From Lampris incognitus (taxonomy: Eukaryota; Chordata; Actinopteri; Lampriformes; Lampridae), in NCBI RefSeq assembly GCF_029633865.1, contig NC_079219.1, positions 53,641,898-53,705,897 on the forward strand: 64,000 bases of DNA. Direction: 5' to 3'. A program made the translations under genes and the position numbers. Positions 1 through 12,800 of the stretch are shown here, one piece after another; the first letter of the stretch is position 1, and the number at the start of each line of letters is the position of its first letter. The notes beneath the pieces are model-generated. The model saw only the letters and a program-made list of their open reading frames with translations. It was not told the DNA's origin and searched no databases.

Positions 1-930
1 CTCGGCACGAAAACCATGACGCTCGGGTTCGGCTGGAGGAGGAGCGGGCTCAGGGATCAGCGAGCCAGTCACCGAGCAGCCTCCGCTCAGCAGGCTCAGC
101 GCCCTGGTGCGGCATTGGAGTGCTGCTTCTGCCAGCAGCAGGAGGAGCAGGGCCAGATGACGCCGACGGTGGCAGGCGTTCAGACCGTCAGCAACGAGGA
201 GAGGTTGTTCCCGTTGACCACGCAGCAACTGAGGCAGCAGCAGGAGGCAGACGTGTCCTGTACGCTGATGACGGGCTGGTTGGAGGTGTCAGCACTGGGG
301 CGCAAGGTAAAGGCCTTACCACTCTCAATGGGGCAACTTTGAGCTCCACGACGGATTGGCGTAATGGAGGTGGCAAACTCCCGGGTGAGGGAGCGGCCTC
401 CTGCAGCTATTGGTGCCCCATGGTGCGTCTCCTATTGCGCCAAATGGTCCATGGGTCAATGGGGGCGGGGCACTATGGGAACGCCAAGATCCTCCACCAC
501 CTCCGTGAGCGGTTCTACTGGCCTGGCTGTCGACAAGACGTGGAGCTGGATGTGCACTACTACGACTCCTGCACCCGCCGGCAGAAGAGGGCCTATGACA
601 CACGGTGTTGTGGGTAGTCTTTTCGTCAGTGGCAGTATCCTAGACATTTGGGAGATTTTGTGTTGGGTGACAGGGTCGTCAGGGACGACTGACCCCTCGG
701 GTGGGGGCTATGTAACGACCGGAGGAGGGTTCGATTCGGACCAAGTGGACCATTTTACTGACTGTAGGACCGCGACTTAGACTGATGTCACCAGTTATGA
801 CCTCGGGGGGGGGGTGTCGTTGTGTGTCGTTAGTTCTGCTCTGTTCTGGCCAGTTTACGGGACACGGGTGCTGCCATTAAAACGAGATCTCTTGCCTCTC
901 GACTCCTTCCTCCACGCCGGCTCACCACAC
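1..930 (+). mobile_element. Ty3/Gypsy LTR-retrotransposon fossil (3' part)
   Basis: The stretch at about 400-600 reads like the zinc-binding N-terminal part of a Gypsy integrase (pattern GHYGNAKILHHLRERFYWPG followed by a paired-cysteine DSCTRR region). The sequence before it resembles the end of the RNase H/linker region, and the sequence after about 700 looks like downstream non-coding or LTR-like DNA. The element is broken and only its 3' part lies in the window, so the window edge cuts it. Several disruptions are visible, which suggests an old insertion. Family assignment rests on recall of fish Gypsy integrases; the right boundary is approximate. Confidence 0.6.
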
Positions 931-3846
931 TGTTATAATGGGCTACACCTGACGTCAATCATGCACCCTCTCACTGAACCACATGGCTCTTTGGCACCAA
1001 AGTTAATTTGGTTTATCTAAACAGGGCTCTGCTGAGACCGGCATGCTAATGTACCGCTCCGTGTGCCATTAGGAATCATTTCCCCCCTGGGCTGCTCCTA
1101 CAGTACCGAGACGTCCCAGTTTCCGCCTACCTTTGCTGAACATGGCACGCGGCGGCTTCCTCTCAATTTGTCTCGTCTCGTTTATCTGGCGCGCGCACGC
1201 CGAGTGCGACAGTTGCGCGACTCTCGGATCGCTGCGGCTGCCAGGAGACATTTGCATAAGTCACTGATGACAGCTTCTTTTTGATCCCGCTTGCTGTGCA
1301 GCCCCGGCTTCTCAGGCTCCCATCTGTTTGGAAGGTATCTCTCCCCTGCACCACCCGCCCCCCCCCCTCCCCAAAACAAGCAGCTCGCATCTAACAGCAT
1401 GCATAAATGGATGACGAACACAACGGGAGAAACAAAAGCGCAGAAGTCAGGCTGAGACAACTGTTCTCCCGCTCTTCAGACAGGATGCTTTGAAACGGTG
1501 ACATGAAATGGCGTCTTTTCACATAGGCGTGTTTTGCTGATGCAGATCCTTGTTTATTCCCCAAGGCCGTCACGTCTCCTTCCAGAGGAAAGTGGAGCAC
1601 GAGATGACAGCTCTGCTTCACCTCCACGAGCTGTCTTTGGCTTAGCGTGCCGAGACCCCTTTGGTTGAGACTGGCCGAAGAGGGCAGATCCCATCTGGCC
1701 GTCATGCTAGCGTCAGCTAAAACGCTGCTAGCAACTGCACCTATGTCTGCAGATGAACAGCTGGGAATCTTTAACTCGCCACTAAAAGACAGTGTAATAG
1801 TTTTGTTTGCAGCTCTGTTATGGGTTTCCATTCAACACGTCGATAAGAATGCTGTAAGTTCACCCACTCCCTACGTGAATCACTATTGGCACCTGTAGTG
1901 ATATTCCATTGCTTTCGGCAAGGTACCTGAACAACGGTTGAAAGTATAAACATCAGACTGTTTGTTTTGTTTGGAGTTTTCTGACATTTTTAAACTGCTT
2001 AGAACAGTGATAAAACCCCAGAACAATGAGGCTTTTGATTCCCCCTCCTGTCCTGATGGCTGCCTTAACAGCTGCCTGGTTTTGGACAGACTACAGTCAG
2101 GAGAGAAAGGCCTCCAGACAGAGCAATTATGACTTTATTTACGTGCCCATTCTTACATCTCCTTTCTCGCCCTGCACACATCCCACGACTCTACAATCTT
2201 CGATTAAACAGCCAATTAAACAGCCAAAAAAAGCAAAGGCTCTGTAGGTTAAGTATCTTATGTAACAAAATTGCATTGACGGAGGAAGACATTGTGCCGC
2301 AAAGAATGTGGGTTCCACCGCCTGGGTCTTGTGGACTGAAAAGAAGAATTCAAGCAACCCCCCCCCCTTTTTTTTTAATGCTAGGTATGTACGTCATGCA
2401 ATTTGAAGGGATGAAGAAGAGGAAATGAAAGCACAAATTTCAACCCCGCAACAATCGGTCATCGACCCTTCCAGACTTCTAATATCCAACCTGCTATTGT
2501 GCAGCATCATTACATCAACAGATGTAAGCTGCTGGGAGCTTCAGCGAACAGTCACCGAGGGGTCTCCTCACAAGGCACCGCTCACTGAGCAGAATCAAGT
2601 TTAACTGAGAAGAAATGAAGCCACTGAATGATCAGTGTTTACTCTCTTTTCAAATTCAGGAACTGCCTCAGGGATCCTTTTGAAGTGGAGTGAAAAGGCT
2701 GTTGGCCAACAACAAACAAAGGCCACATTGTCTGAGCACAGCAGCTGACATGAAAAGCAGCGCAGCAGCGTTCCCAGAATGTAAAGCACGCTTATACCAG
2801 GAAGAGCCGAGCCAGCCATCTGAACCCTGCTCAGACACATTCACACAGGACTATCTAAAAACCGCAGAATCTGTCAATATTCTACTTGCGTCAATTAGGT
2901 TGCAAAACATGCTTGGAAATCAAATGGGGAGAGGCTGCAAACGCAACGTTACATTTCGAAATGAACAGTAAGCTGATCTTTCTCCCCCCCCCCCCCATCT
3001 CTGCGATTTTCTTCAATTACAACCGTCCCTTTCTGCCGATGATGCAACCCTGTTGGCCTCAGGTAGGCCACGCTGCACAGAGCAATACAACCGATCGAAC
3101 CTGTCGTCTGAGCCGGTCATAGAACACGACCTATACGCCACCTAGTGGTGGCCAGTGGGAATTGAATAGTCTAAAAAAAAAAATAACCCAACCTCAAACG
3201 TGGAATTTCAGAAAAGCATATATTTAAAAAAAAAACAACAAACGTTTAATATAATGTTATATACAAAATGAATACTTAGTGAACAATTGAATCCTGAGAA
3301 CGAGTTTGAAGAGGATTTGCAGGATTTGCATATCCCTCATGAAAATGAAAAATGATCAAGTGACGCTTTCTTTGAACCGACCAATGGCAAAACACGGACT
3401 TTTTTCCTCTACAGATAGCCAACAAATTTAAAAGGCATGTTAAAAAAAGACAAAGAAATTGTAAATATCAACGATGAAGCAAACCTTTTAGTTAATAACA
3501 GTACGTTAGAAAATGAAAGAACAGACAACCCGATCCTAAAACCATCTGGAGGGTGCAGAGATTAAGAGTGCTATGATCCAACTGGAGCACTGAACAGAAC
3601 CATCACACCACCTGAATGAAAACTGATCTAAAGTTGAAATATGATAAAGGCAGTTTTTGTTAAAAAGATGTTTTTTTTTTTTTACCATAGGCTGTCACCA
3701 TTGCCAACACAATAAAATCAAGTGCGGTGATACAGCTTCATGAAAAGTTGGCAGAGGTTTTACTTCTTTAAACTACCGATCAACGGGAAAGAACGTTGAC
3801 GGCACAACAACCGTTTGGTACCAGTTTTTGAGCACCGCGAAAAGAT
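931..3846. other. Intergenic DNA downstream of TRIP13, no gene recognised
   Basis: No reading frame here resembles a known protein. A small CpG-rich patch lies at about 1140-1250. The part nearest TRIP13 (3250-3846) is AT-rich and is probably its 3' UTR. By mammalian gene order NKD2 would be expected further left, but no NKD2 coding exon was seen. Confidence 0.4.
3245..3250 (-). terminator. Possible poly(A) signal of TRIP13
   Basis: On the minus strand this reads ATTAAA, a common variant poly(A) signal, about 600 bp past the TRIP13 stop codon. No closer AATAAA or ATTAAA was seen on that strand. The call is positional only. Confidence 0.3.
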
Positions 3847-6800
3847 TCAAACGCTGTCGGTCAGGTTACTCTTCTCCTCTTTCTGTTTCTCCACAGCCTG
3901 GTCCATAGCCTCCAAAAACCGTTCAAGAGTCGCCGTTCGTGCCTGCAGCCAAAGCCGAAAAAAAAGGAAAAGTAATGATTTTCTCCCCCACTTCTTTTTT
4001 TTTAATTCAGTAGAAGAAAATCAAATACTTACCTTGACAAACATTGCATGAGCCAAAAATGGTAACTTCCTGAGCGCTCTGCCACTCAAGCCTTTGCTTT
4101 TTCTAAGAATGAAGATGAAATGTTCATGTTATATTGACTGCTGAGTAAGTGTGAATAAACTGTTCTGGTGGGTTGATCAGAGTAAAGACACAAAGACGTA
4201 AACAGTTTTTAAAACTAGTAAAAATCAAACAATATAAACATTATCTATGGGAGAGTATATACAGAAGGGTGACAAATTAAAGGAAAAACCAACAAAGTGT
4301 CTTGGTAAGGTGTTGGGCCAACCCAGCTACTGGGGATGCACGAGCAGCACGGTGGCCCAGTGGTTAGTGGTGTCGCCTCACAGCAAGAAGGTCCTGGGTT
4401 CGAACCTTGGGGGGTCCTCCCAGGTCGCCCTCTGTGTGGAGTTTGCATGTTCTCCCCATGTCTACGGTGGGTTTTCTCTCCGGGTGCTCCGGTTTCCCCC
4501 ACCATCAAAAAGACATGCATGTTAGGGTTAATACTCCTGTCTGTGCTCCTGACCGAGGCATGGCAAGATGAACTGGAGGTGGTCCCCGGGTGCTGCACGG
4601 CAGCTGCTCACTGCTCCTAGCTATACAGCTAGGATGGGTTAAATGCAGAGAGGAATTTCCCCACGAGGATTAATAAAGTATATCAAAAAAAAAAAAAAAA
4701 AAACAAAAAAAAAGCCAGTGCATTCTTAGTACTAGTCCCAAGCCCAGATAATTGAAGACAGTTGCATCAGGAAGGGCATCTGGTGTAAAACCTTTGCCAA
4801 ATCAAATATGCGGATCATAAATCAGATTTCCATACCAGTTCGGTTGAGGCCCGGGTTACCAATGACCGCCACTGGTATTGTTGGCCAGCAGGGTGCTGGT
4901 GGAAGCGATGCTACTGTTGGGCAAAGGAAAAGGAGACAGCGGGAGAGGAGGAAGGGTAGGAGTGCGGCGGTGAGTCGGAACTTTGAATGCTGGCACTATG
5001 ACTGATAAACGGAGAGAGCTGGCTGGTAGGATGGAGGGGAGGAAGGTAGATATACTGTGTGTGCAAGAGACCAGGTGGAAGGGGAGTAAGGCCAGGAGTA
5101 TCGCAGGAGGCTTCAAACTCTTTACCATGGTACAGATGCGAGAAGAAATGGGGTAGGGGTAATTCTGAAGGAAGAGTATGTATATGTCAAGAGGGTGTTG
5201 GAGGTGAAGAGAGTGTTAGACAGAGTGATGAGTATGAAGCTGGAAATCAAAGATGTGACGATGAATGCTGTCAGCACATATGCCCCAGAAGTTGGGTGTG
5301 AGATGGAAGAGAAAGAATTCTGGAGTGAGTTGGACAAAGTGGTGGAAAGTGTACCAAAGGAGGAGAGAGTGGTGATTGGAGTGGACTTCAATGGGCATGT
5401 TGGTGAAGGGAACAGAGGGGATGAGGCAGTGATGGGTAGGTATGGTGTCGAGGACAGGAATGTGGAAGGACAGATGGTGGTGGATTTTGTGAAGAGGATG
5501 GAAACGGCTGCGGTGAAAACGTCTTTCAAGAAGAGGGAGGAACACAGGGTGACGTATATAAGAGTAGAGGAAAGTGCACACAGGTGGACTATATCTTATG
5601 CAGGAGGTGCGATCTTAAAGGGATTGGAGACTGTAAGGTGGTGACAGGGGAGAACGTAGCTAGGTAGCATCGGATGGTGGTCTGTAGGATGACTTCGGAG
5701 ATCAAGAAGAGGAAGAGAGTGAAGGCAGAACCATGGCTCAAATGGCGGAAGTTGAAGAAGGAAGACTGTTGTGTGGAGTTCAGGGAGGACCTAAAACAGA
5801 CACTGGGTGGTAGCGAAGAGAAAAGTATATGGAGGAAGAGGTTGGCGAAGAAGAAGTGGGATAGTAAGAGAGACGAAGAAAGTAGACAGGAGTACAAGGA
5901 GATGCAGCGTACGGTGAAGGGAGAGGTTGCGAAGACAAAGGAAAAGGCGTATGGCGAGTTAAATGAGAGGTTGGACACTAAGGAAGGAGAAAAAGACTTG
6001 TTCCGATTGGCTAGACAGAAGGACCGAGCTGGGAAGGATTCACAGCAGGTTAGGGTAATGAAGGATAGATGGGAATGTGCTAACAAGCGAGGAGAGTGTG
6101 TTGAGAAGGTGGAAGGAGTACTTTGAGAGGCTGATGAATGAAGAGAGAGAGCGAAAGAAGGCTAGATGACGTGGGGACAGTAAAACTGGGAGTGCGGTGG
6201 ATTAGCAAGGATGAAGTGAGGGCAGCTATGAAGAGTGGAAAAGCGGTTGGTCCAGGTGACATACCTGTGGAGGCATGGAGATGTTTAGGAGAGATGGCAG
6301 TGGAGTTTTTAACTAGATTGTTTAACACAATCTTGGAAAGTGAGAGGATGCCCGAGGAGTGGAGAAGACGCATACTGGTACCGATTTTCAAGAATAAGGG
6401 TGATGTGCAGAGCTGTAGTAACTACAGAGGTATAAAGTTGATCAGCCACAGCATGAAGATATGGGAAAGTAGTGGGAGCTAGGTTAAGAGGAGAGGTGAT
6501 GATTAGCGAGCAGCAGTATGGTTTCATGCCAGGAAAGAGCACCACAGATGTGATGTTTGCTTTGAGAGTGTTGATGGAGAAGTATAGAGAAGGTCAGAAG
6601 GAGTTACATTGTGTCTTCACAGAAAGCATATGACAGGGTGCCGAGAGGAGGTGTGGTATTGTATGAGGAAGTCGGGAGTGGCAGAGAAGTATGTAAGAGT
6701 GGTGCAGGATATGTATGAGGGCAGTGTGATAATGGTGAGGTGAGTGGAAGGAATGACAGATGGGTTCAAGGTGGAGGTGGGATTACATCAAAGATTGGCT

Positions 6801-9800
6801 CTGAGCCCTTTCTTGTTCTTTCTTGTTTGCAATGGTGATGGACAGGTTGACGGACGAGATCAGGCAGAGTCTCCGTGGACTATGATGTTCGCGGATGACA
6901 TTGTGATCTGTAGTGAGAGTTGGGAGCAAGTTGAGGAGAGCCTGGGGAGGTGGAGATATGAAAGTCAGTAGGAGCAAAACTAAATACTACATACGCGTGA
7001 ATAAGAGGGAGGACAACAGAATGGTGAGGATGCAAGGAGTAGAGGTGGTGAAGGTGAATGAGTTTAAATACTTGGGGTCAACTGTTCAAAGTAACGGAGA
7101 GTGCGGAAGAAAGGTAAAGAGAGTGCAGGTAGGATGGAGTGGGTGGAGAAGAGTGTCAGGAGTGATTTGGGCAGAAGGGTACCAGCAAGAGTGAAAGGGA
7201 AGATGGTTGTGAGACCAGCTATGTTATATGGTTTGGAGACGGTGGCACCGACGAAAAGACAGGAGGCAGAGCTGGAGGGGAAGAGTTGAAGATGCTAAGA
7301 TTTTCGTTGGGAGTGACAAAGAAGGACAGGATTAGGAATAAGTATATTAAAGGGACAGCTCAGGTTGGACAGTTTGGAGACAAAGCAAGAGGGGCGAGAC
7401 TGAGATGGTTTGGACATATGCAGAGGAGAGATGCTGGGTATATTGGGATGCTGAAGATGGAGCTGCCAGGCAAGAGGAAGGCCAACGAGAAGGTTTATGG
7501 ATGGTATGAGGGAGGACATGCAGGTGGTTGGTGTGACAGACAATGAAGAGGACAGGAAGAGATGGAAACGGATGAGCCACTGTCGCGACCCTAACAGCAA
7601 CAGAAGAAGAAAGTAGGAGAAGACAAAGAAGAAAAGAAGGAGAAGAAGCAGAAGAAAAAGAAAAAAAGAAGGAGAAGGTAGTGGTAGCAGTACGGTGTTG
7701 GGCCACCACAACAGCTCAAATGCTCCTTGTCAAAGATTCTACAAGTCTCTGAACATTACTGGAGAGATGGAACACCATTCTTCCAAAATATATTGGAGGC
7801 ACAGTGGCGCTGTGGTTAGTGCTGTCGCCTCACAGCAAGAAGGTCCTGGGTTCGAACCCCGGGGTTGTCCAACCTTGGGGGTCATACCAGGTCGTCCTCT
7901 GTGTGGAGTTTGAATGTTCTCCCCATGTCTGCTGTGGGTTTTCTCTGGGTGCTCCGGCGGTTTCCCCCAGCATCAAAAAGACATGCACGTTAGGGTTAAT
8001 ACTCCTGCCTGTGCCCCTGACCCAGGCATGGCAAGACGAACTGGAGTTGCCCACCCCCCTCCGGGTGCTGCACGGTGGTTGCTCACTGCTCCTAGCTACA
8101 CGGCTAGGATAGGTTAAATGCAGAGAAGAATTTCCCCACGGGGATTAATAAAGTATATATATTAGAAAAAAGAAAAAAATCAAAATATTCCCTCATTTGG
8201 TGTTTTGATGATGGTGATGGAGAGCGCTGTGTAACACGTCGGTCCAAAATCTCCCATAGGTGTCCAATTGGGTTGAGATCTAGTGACTGCGAAGGCCATA
8301 GCATATGAGTTACATCATGTTTATACTCATCAAACCATTCAGTGACCCCCCCCCCCTGTGAATGGGGGCATTGTCTTCCTTGAAGAGACCACTCCCATCA
8401 GGATAGAAATGTCTAATCATGGGATAAAGGCGATCACTCAGAATAACTTCATACTGATTTGCAGTGACACTTCCCTCTAAGAGAACAAGTGGACCCAAAC
8501 CATGTCAGGAGAACGACCCCCGCAGCGTAACACAGCCCCGGGGTCAAGCATTCAGGTTTTTCCTTTGATTTGTCACCTGTCTGTACGTGCCAAAGAAGAC
8601 TTAAATTTCTTAAAAGGAAATCCAACAAGTAATAGATTAATAAACGAGATCTATCTTCTGCAGAGTGCAACAAAAAAAGAACAATCCCAAAGAGGTAAAA
8701 TCTGCATATACTACTACACAGTCTACTACAGTATTCACACATATTCAGTACTGCACTGGTTAGGAACAAACAAATAAGAAAACACCATGCACTTATAAGA
8801 AAATACTTTATAAGGGTAAAACTGACTTCCTGCTGTTACGGTACCTGTTAGCAACAGTAGTATTTAATCTGGTTTTAAAGGTTTGATTCCTGTACTCACA
8901 GAGCAATATTTCTGAGTGTCAGGCTGTGTTGCGACACCTTGCTCTCGGTAAAGCCCATTGTCTCCAGCTCATGTAAGGTAAACAGCTGCAGCCGGGGGTA
9001 GATTATCTGGCACTGCATGTATAGCACATTAAAACAGTTAAATACACACAGCGTTACAAAATATAAAAGTCCAGCGTGGAGCAGGGTCTGGGTGTGATTC
9101 AGTTTACATTACAAAGACAATTAAGTTGGGGAAAACAAACAATTGTGAAAATAATTATTTCATTGAATTAGATTAGCAATATCGCCGCAGTTTTTGCAGC
9201 AGTGACTGGATCGACTTGTGTGTGGACTGCCGCTGCAGTGGGGTTGTCAGTGACAGCGCACAGCTCGCCCATACAATACACAAGCCGGTACAAACAGGCG
9301 CCAGGTGAGGGAGGTGGGTGAGCAGCAGCTCATTTTGCTTTACAGCGCTGAATAGGGGCTGGTGGTCTTTCCACATGAACAGCCCGTCTTCTCGGTGGGG
9401 AGGGATCGTGGTTAGTGTGTGGTGAATACATAGCTGAGGTCAACAAGGTCAGCGGTCAGAAGGATGTTCTTGACTGTTCTCATTTCTGCTAAATGCTGCT
9501 TCATACATTTGCTGTTCATCCTGTAACTGCTCTGCTATATATATATATATATTCTCCCCAATTGTACCCGACCAATTACCCCACTCTTCCGAGTCGTCCC
9601 GATCTCTGCTCCACCCCCTCTGCCGATCCGGGGAGGGCTGCAGACTACCGCATGCCTCCTCCAATACATGTGGAGTCGCCAGCTGCTTCTTTTCACCTGG
9701 CAGTGACGCGTTTCGCCAGAGGGACGTAGCGCGTGGGAGGATCACGCTATTCCCCCCAGTTCCCCCTCCCCCCCGAACAGGCACCCCGGCCGACCAGAGG

Positions 9801-12800
9801 AGGCGCTAGTGCAGCCACCAGGACACATACTCACATCCGGCTTCCCACCCGCAGACACAGCCAATTGTGTCTGCAGAGATGCCCGACCAAGCTGGAGGTA
9901 ACACGGGGATTCGAACTGGCGATCCCCATGTTGGTAGGCAACGGAATAGTCCGCTACGCTACCCGGACGCTGCGCTGCTATGTTGTATTACTAAACACAC
10001 ACAGCATTATAATATATAAAAGTCCCAGTGTGGAGTAGGGTCTGGCTAAGGTCTGGCTCATCTTAAAACGATTTTGTTACGTCATTACTGCTCAGTTACG
10101 CTATATTTAATGTTACAGTACAGTGAAAAAGTCTTTGCCCCGTTTCCGATTTCCGCTATTTCTGCGTATTTGTCACACTGAATGGTTTCAGATCTTCATA
10201 CAAAATGTAATGTAAGACGAAAAGAACCTAACGAGTAAACACAAAATACAGTTTTTAAATGACCATTTCATTTATTGAAGGAAAAAAGTTATCCCACGCC
10301 CATATCACCCATGCGAAAAAAGTAACTGCCCCCCTGAACTTGAAGTGAAAGTCTGGTTCAAAATGCTGCAGCTAGAAACCTAACAACTACTATTACTACT
10401 ACTTTCGGCTGCTCCTGTTAGGGGTCGCCACAGCGGATCATTCATTTCCATCACTACCTGTCCTCTGCATCTTCCTCTGTCACACCAGCCACCTGCATGT
10501 CCTCCCTCACCACATCCATAAACCTCCTCTTTTGTCCTTCCTCTTTCCCTCTTCCCTGGCAGCTCCATATTCAGCATCCTTCTCCTAATATATCCAGCAT
10601 CTCTCCTCCACACATGTCCAAACCATCTCAATCTTGCCTCTCTTGCTTTGTCCCCAAACCGTCCAACCTGAGCTGTCCCTCTAATATACTCGTTCCTAAT
10701 CCTGTCCTTCTTCGTCACTCCCACGAAAATCTTAGCATCTTCATTGGGAGTAAAAATGCTAAGATTCATTCACTGCCACCTCCAGCGCCACCTAGAATCC
10801 TAACTAAATCTAGGAAATTTGACCATATTACACCAATTCTTGCCTCCCTTCATTGGCCATGTTAGATCAGACTTCAAGGTGCTTCTACTGACTTATAAAA
10901 TCCTAAACGGGCTTGCCCCATCATCCCTGTCTGATCTCCTTAAAACGTACACTACCGTTCAAAAGTTTGGGATCACCCAAACAATTTTGTGTTTTCCATG
11001 AAAAGTCACACTTATTCACCACCATATGTTGTGAAATGAATAGAAAATAGAGTCAAGACATTGACAAGGTTAGAAATAATGATTTGTATTTGAAATAAGA
11101 TTTTTTTTACATCAAACTTTGCTTTCGTCAAAGAATCCTCCATTTGCAGCAATTACAGCATTGCAGACCTTTGGCATTCTAGCTGTTAATTTGTTGAGGT
11201 AATCTGGAGAAATTGCACCCCACGCTTCCAGAAGCAGCTCCCACAAGTTGGATTGGTTGGATGGGCACTTCTTTGAGCAGATTGAGTTTCTGGAGCATCA
11301 CATTTGTGGGGTCAATTAAACGCTCAAAATGGCCAGAAAAAGAGAACTTTCATCTGAAACTCGACAGTCTATTCTTGTTCTTAGAAATGAAGGCTATTCC
11401 ATGCGAGAAATTGCTAAGAAATTGAAGATTTCCTACACCGGTGTGTACTACTCCCTTCAGAGGACAGCACAAACAGGCTCTAACCAGAGTAGAAAAAGAA
11501 GTGGGAGGCCGCGTTGCACAACTGAGCAAGAAGATAAGTACATTAGAGTCTCTAGTTTGAGAAACAGACGCCTCACAGGTCCCCAACTGGCATCTTCATT
11601 AAATAGTACCTGTTAGAGCCTGTTTGTGCTGTCCTCTGAAGGGAGTAGTACACACCGGTGTAGGAAATCTTCAATTTCTTAGCAATTTCTCGCATGGAAT
11701 AGCCTTCATTTCTAAGAACAAGAATAGACTGTCGAGTTTCAGATGAAAGTTCTCTTTTTCTGGCCATTTTGAGCGTTTAATTGACCCCACAAATGTGATG
11801 CTCCAGAAACTCAATCTGCTCAAAGAAGTGCCCATCCAACCAATCCAACTTGTGGGAGCTGCTTCTGGAAGCGTGGGGTGCAATTTCTCCAGATTACCTC
11901 AACAAATTAACAGCTAGAATGCCAAAGGTCTGCAATGCTGTAATTGCTGCAAATGGAGGATTCTTTGACGAAAGCAAAGTTTGATGTAAAAAAAATCTTA
12001 TTTCAAATACAAATCATTATTTCTAACCTTGTCAATGTCTTGACTCTATTTTCTATTCATTTCACAACATATGGTGGTGAATAAGTGTGACTTTTCATGG
12101 AAAACACGAAATTGTTTGGGTGATCCCAAACTTTTGAACGGTAGTGTACATTCCATCCCGAGCTCTCCGCTCTCAATATACAGGCCTCCTGTGTGTACTC
12201 AAACTTAAAAAGAAGTCAGCTGGTGGCAGGGCCTTTTCCTATCGGGCCCTGTTCTTGTGGAATAACCTGCCTGCTGTCGCCAGACAATCAGAGTCTGTTG
12301 AGTCCTTTAACTCCAAATTTAAAACTCATCTTTTTGCCGTAGCCTACAATTAGCTGTCTTTAAGTTGAGTACTTCACAACCTGTAATGCATGGCGGGTCG
12401 GTTTCTGTCTCAATGAATTTATTTACCAACCACTGTTCTGCCGACCAGATTATAGAGTATAGATTATTGACTATTGCAAACTGTTCTCTTCTCTGTCATG
12501 TCTTTTCTCTCTCTCTCTCTGAATGTCTTCTCCTTTCTCTTCTTTTGTGTATGTGCACGGTGTGATGCGAGTGTCCCTTGTATGCACATGCAGTCTGTCC
12601 TCCTCCCAGGTCTCCATGGTAATGGTGATCGCCACCTGGACACTGCTTGGCATCCTCCTCATCACATTTTCATATATATATTATAAATCCATATAATTTT
12701 GGTATCTTGTACATCCTTCATGGTGGTCGCGTGGCTCAGGTCCTGGGCTTTTCCGGTGGCATCTGGACACTGCTCGGCATCCTCCTCATCATATTCTTCA

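Noticed and set aside
1391-1831. 146-codon minus-strand frame left of TRIP13
   Set aside because: No resemblance to NKD2 or to any other family that I recognise.
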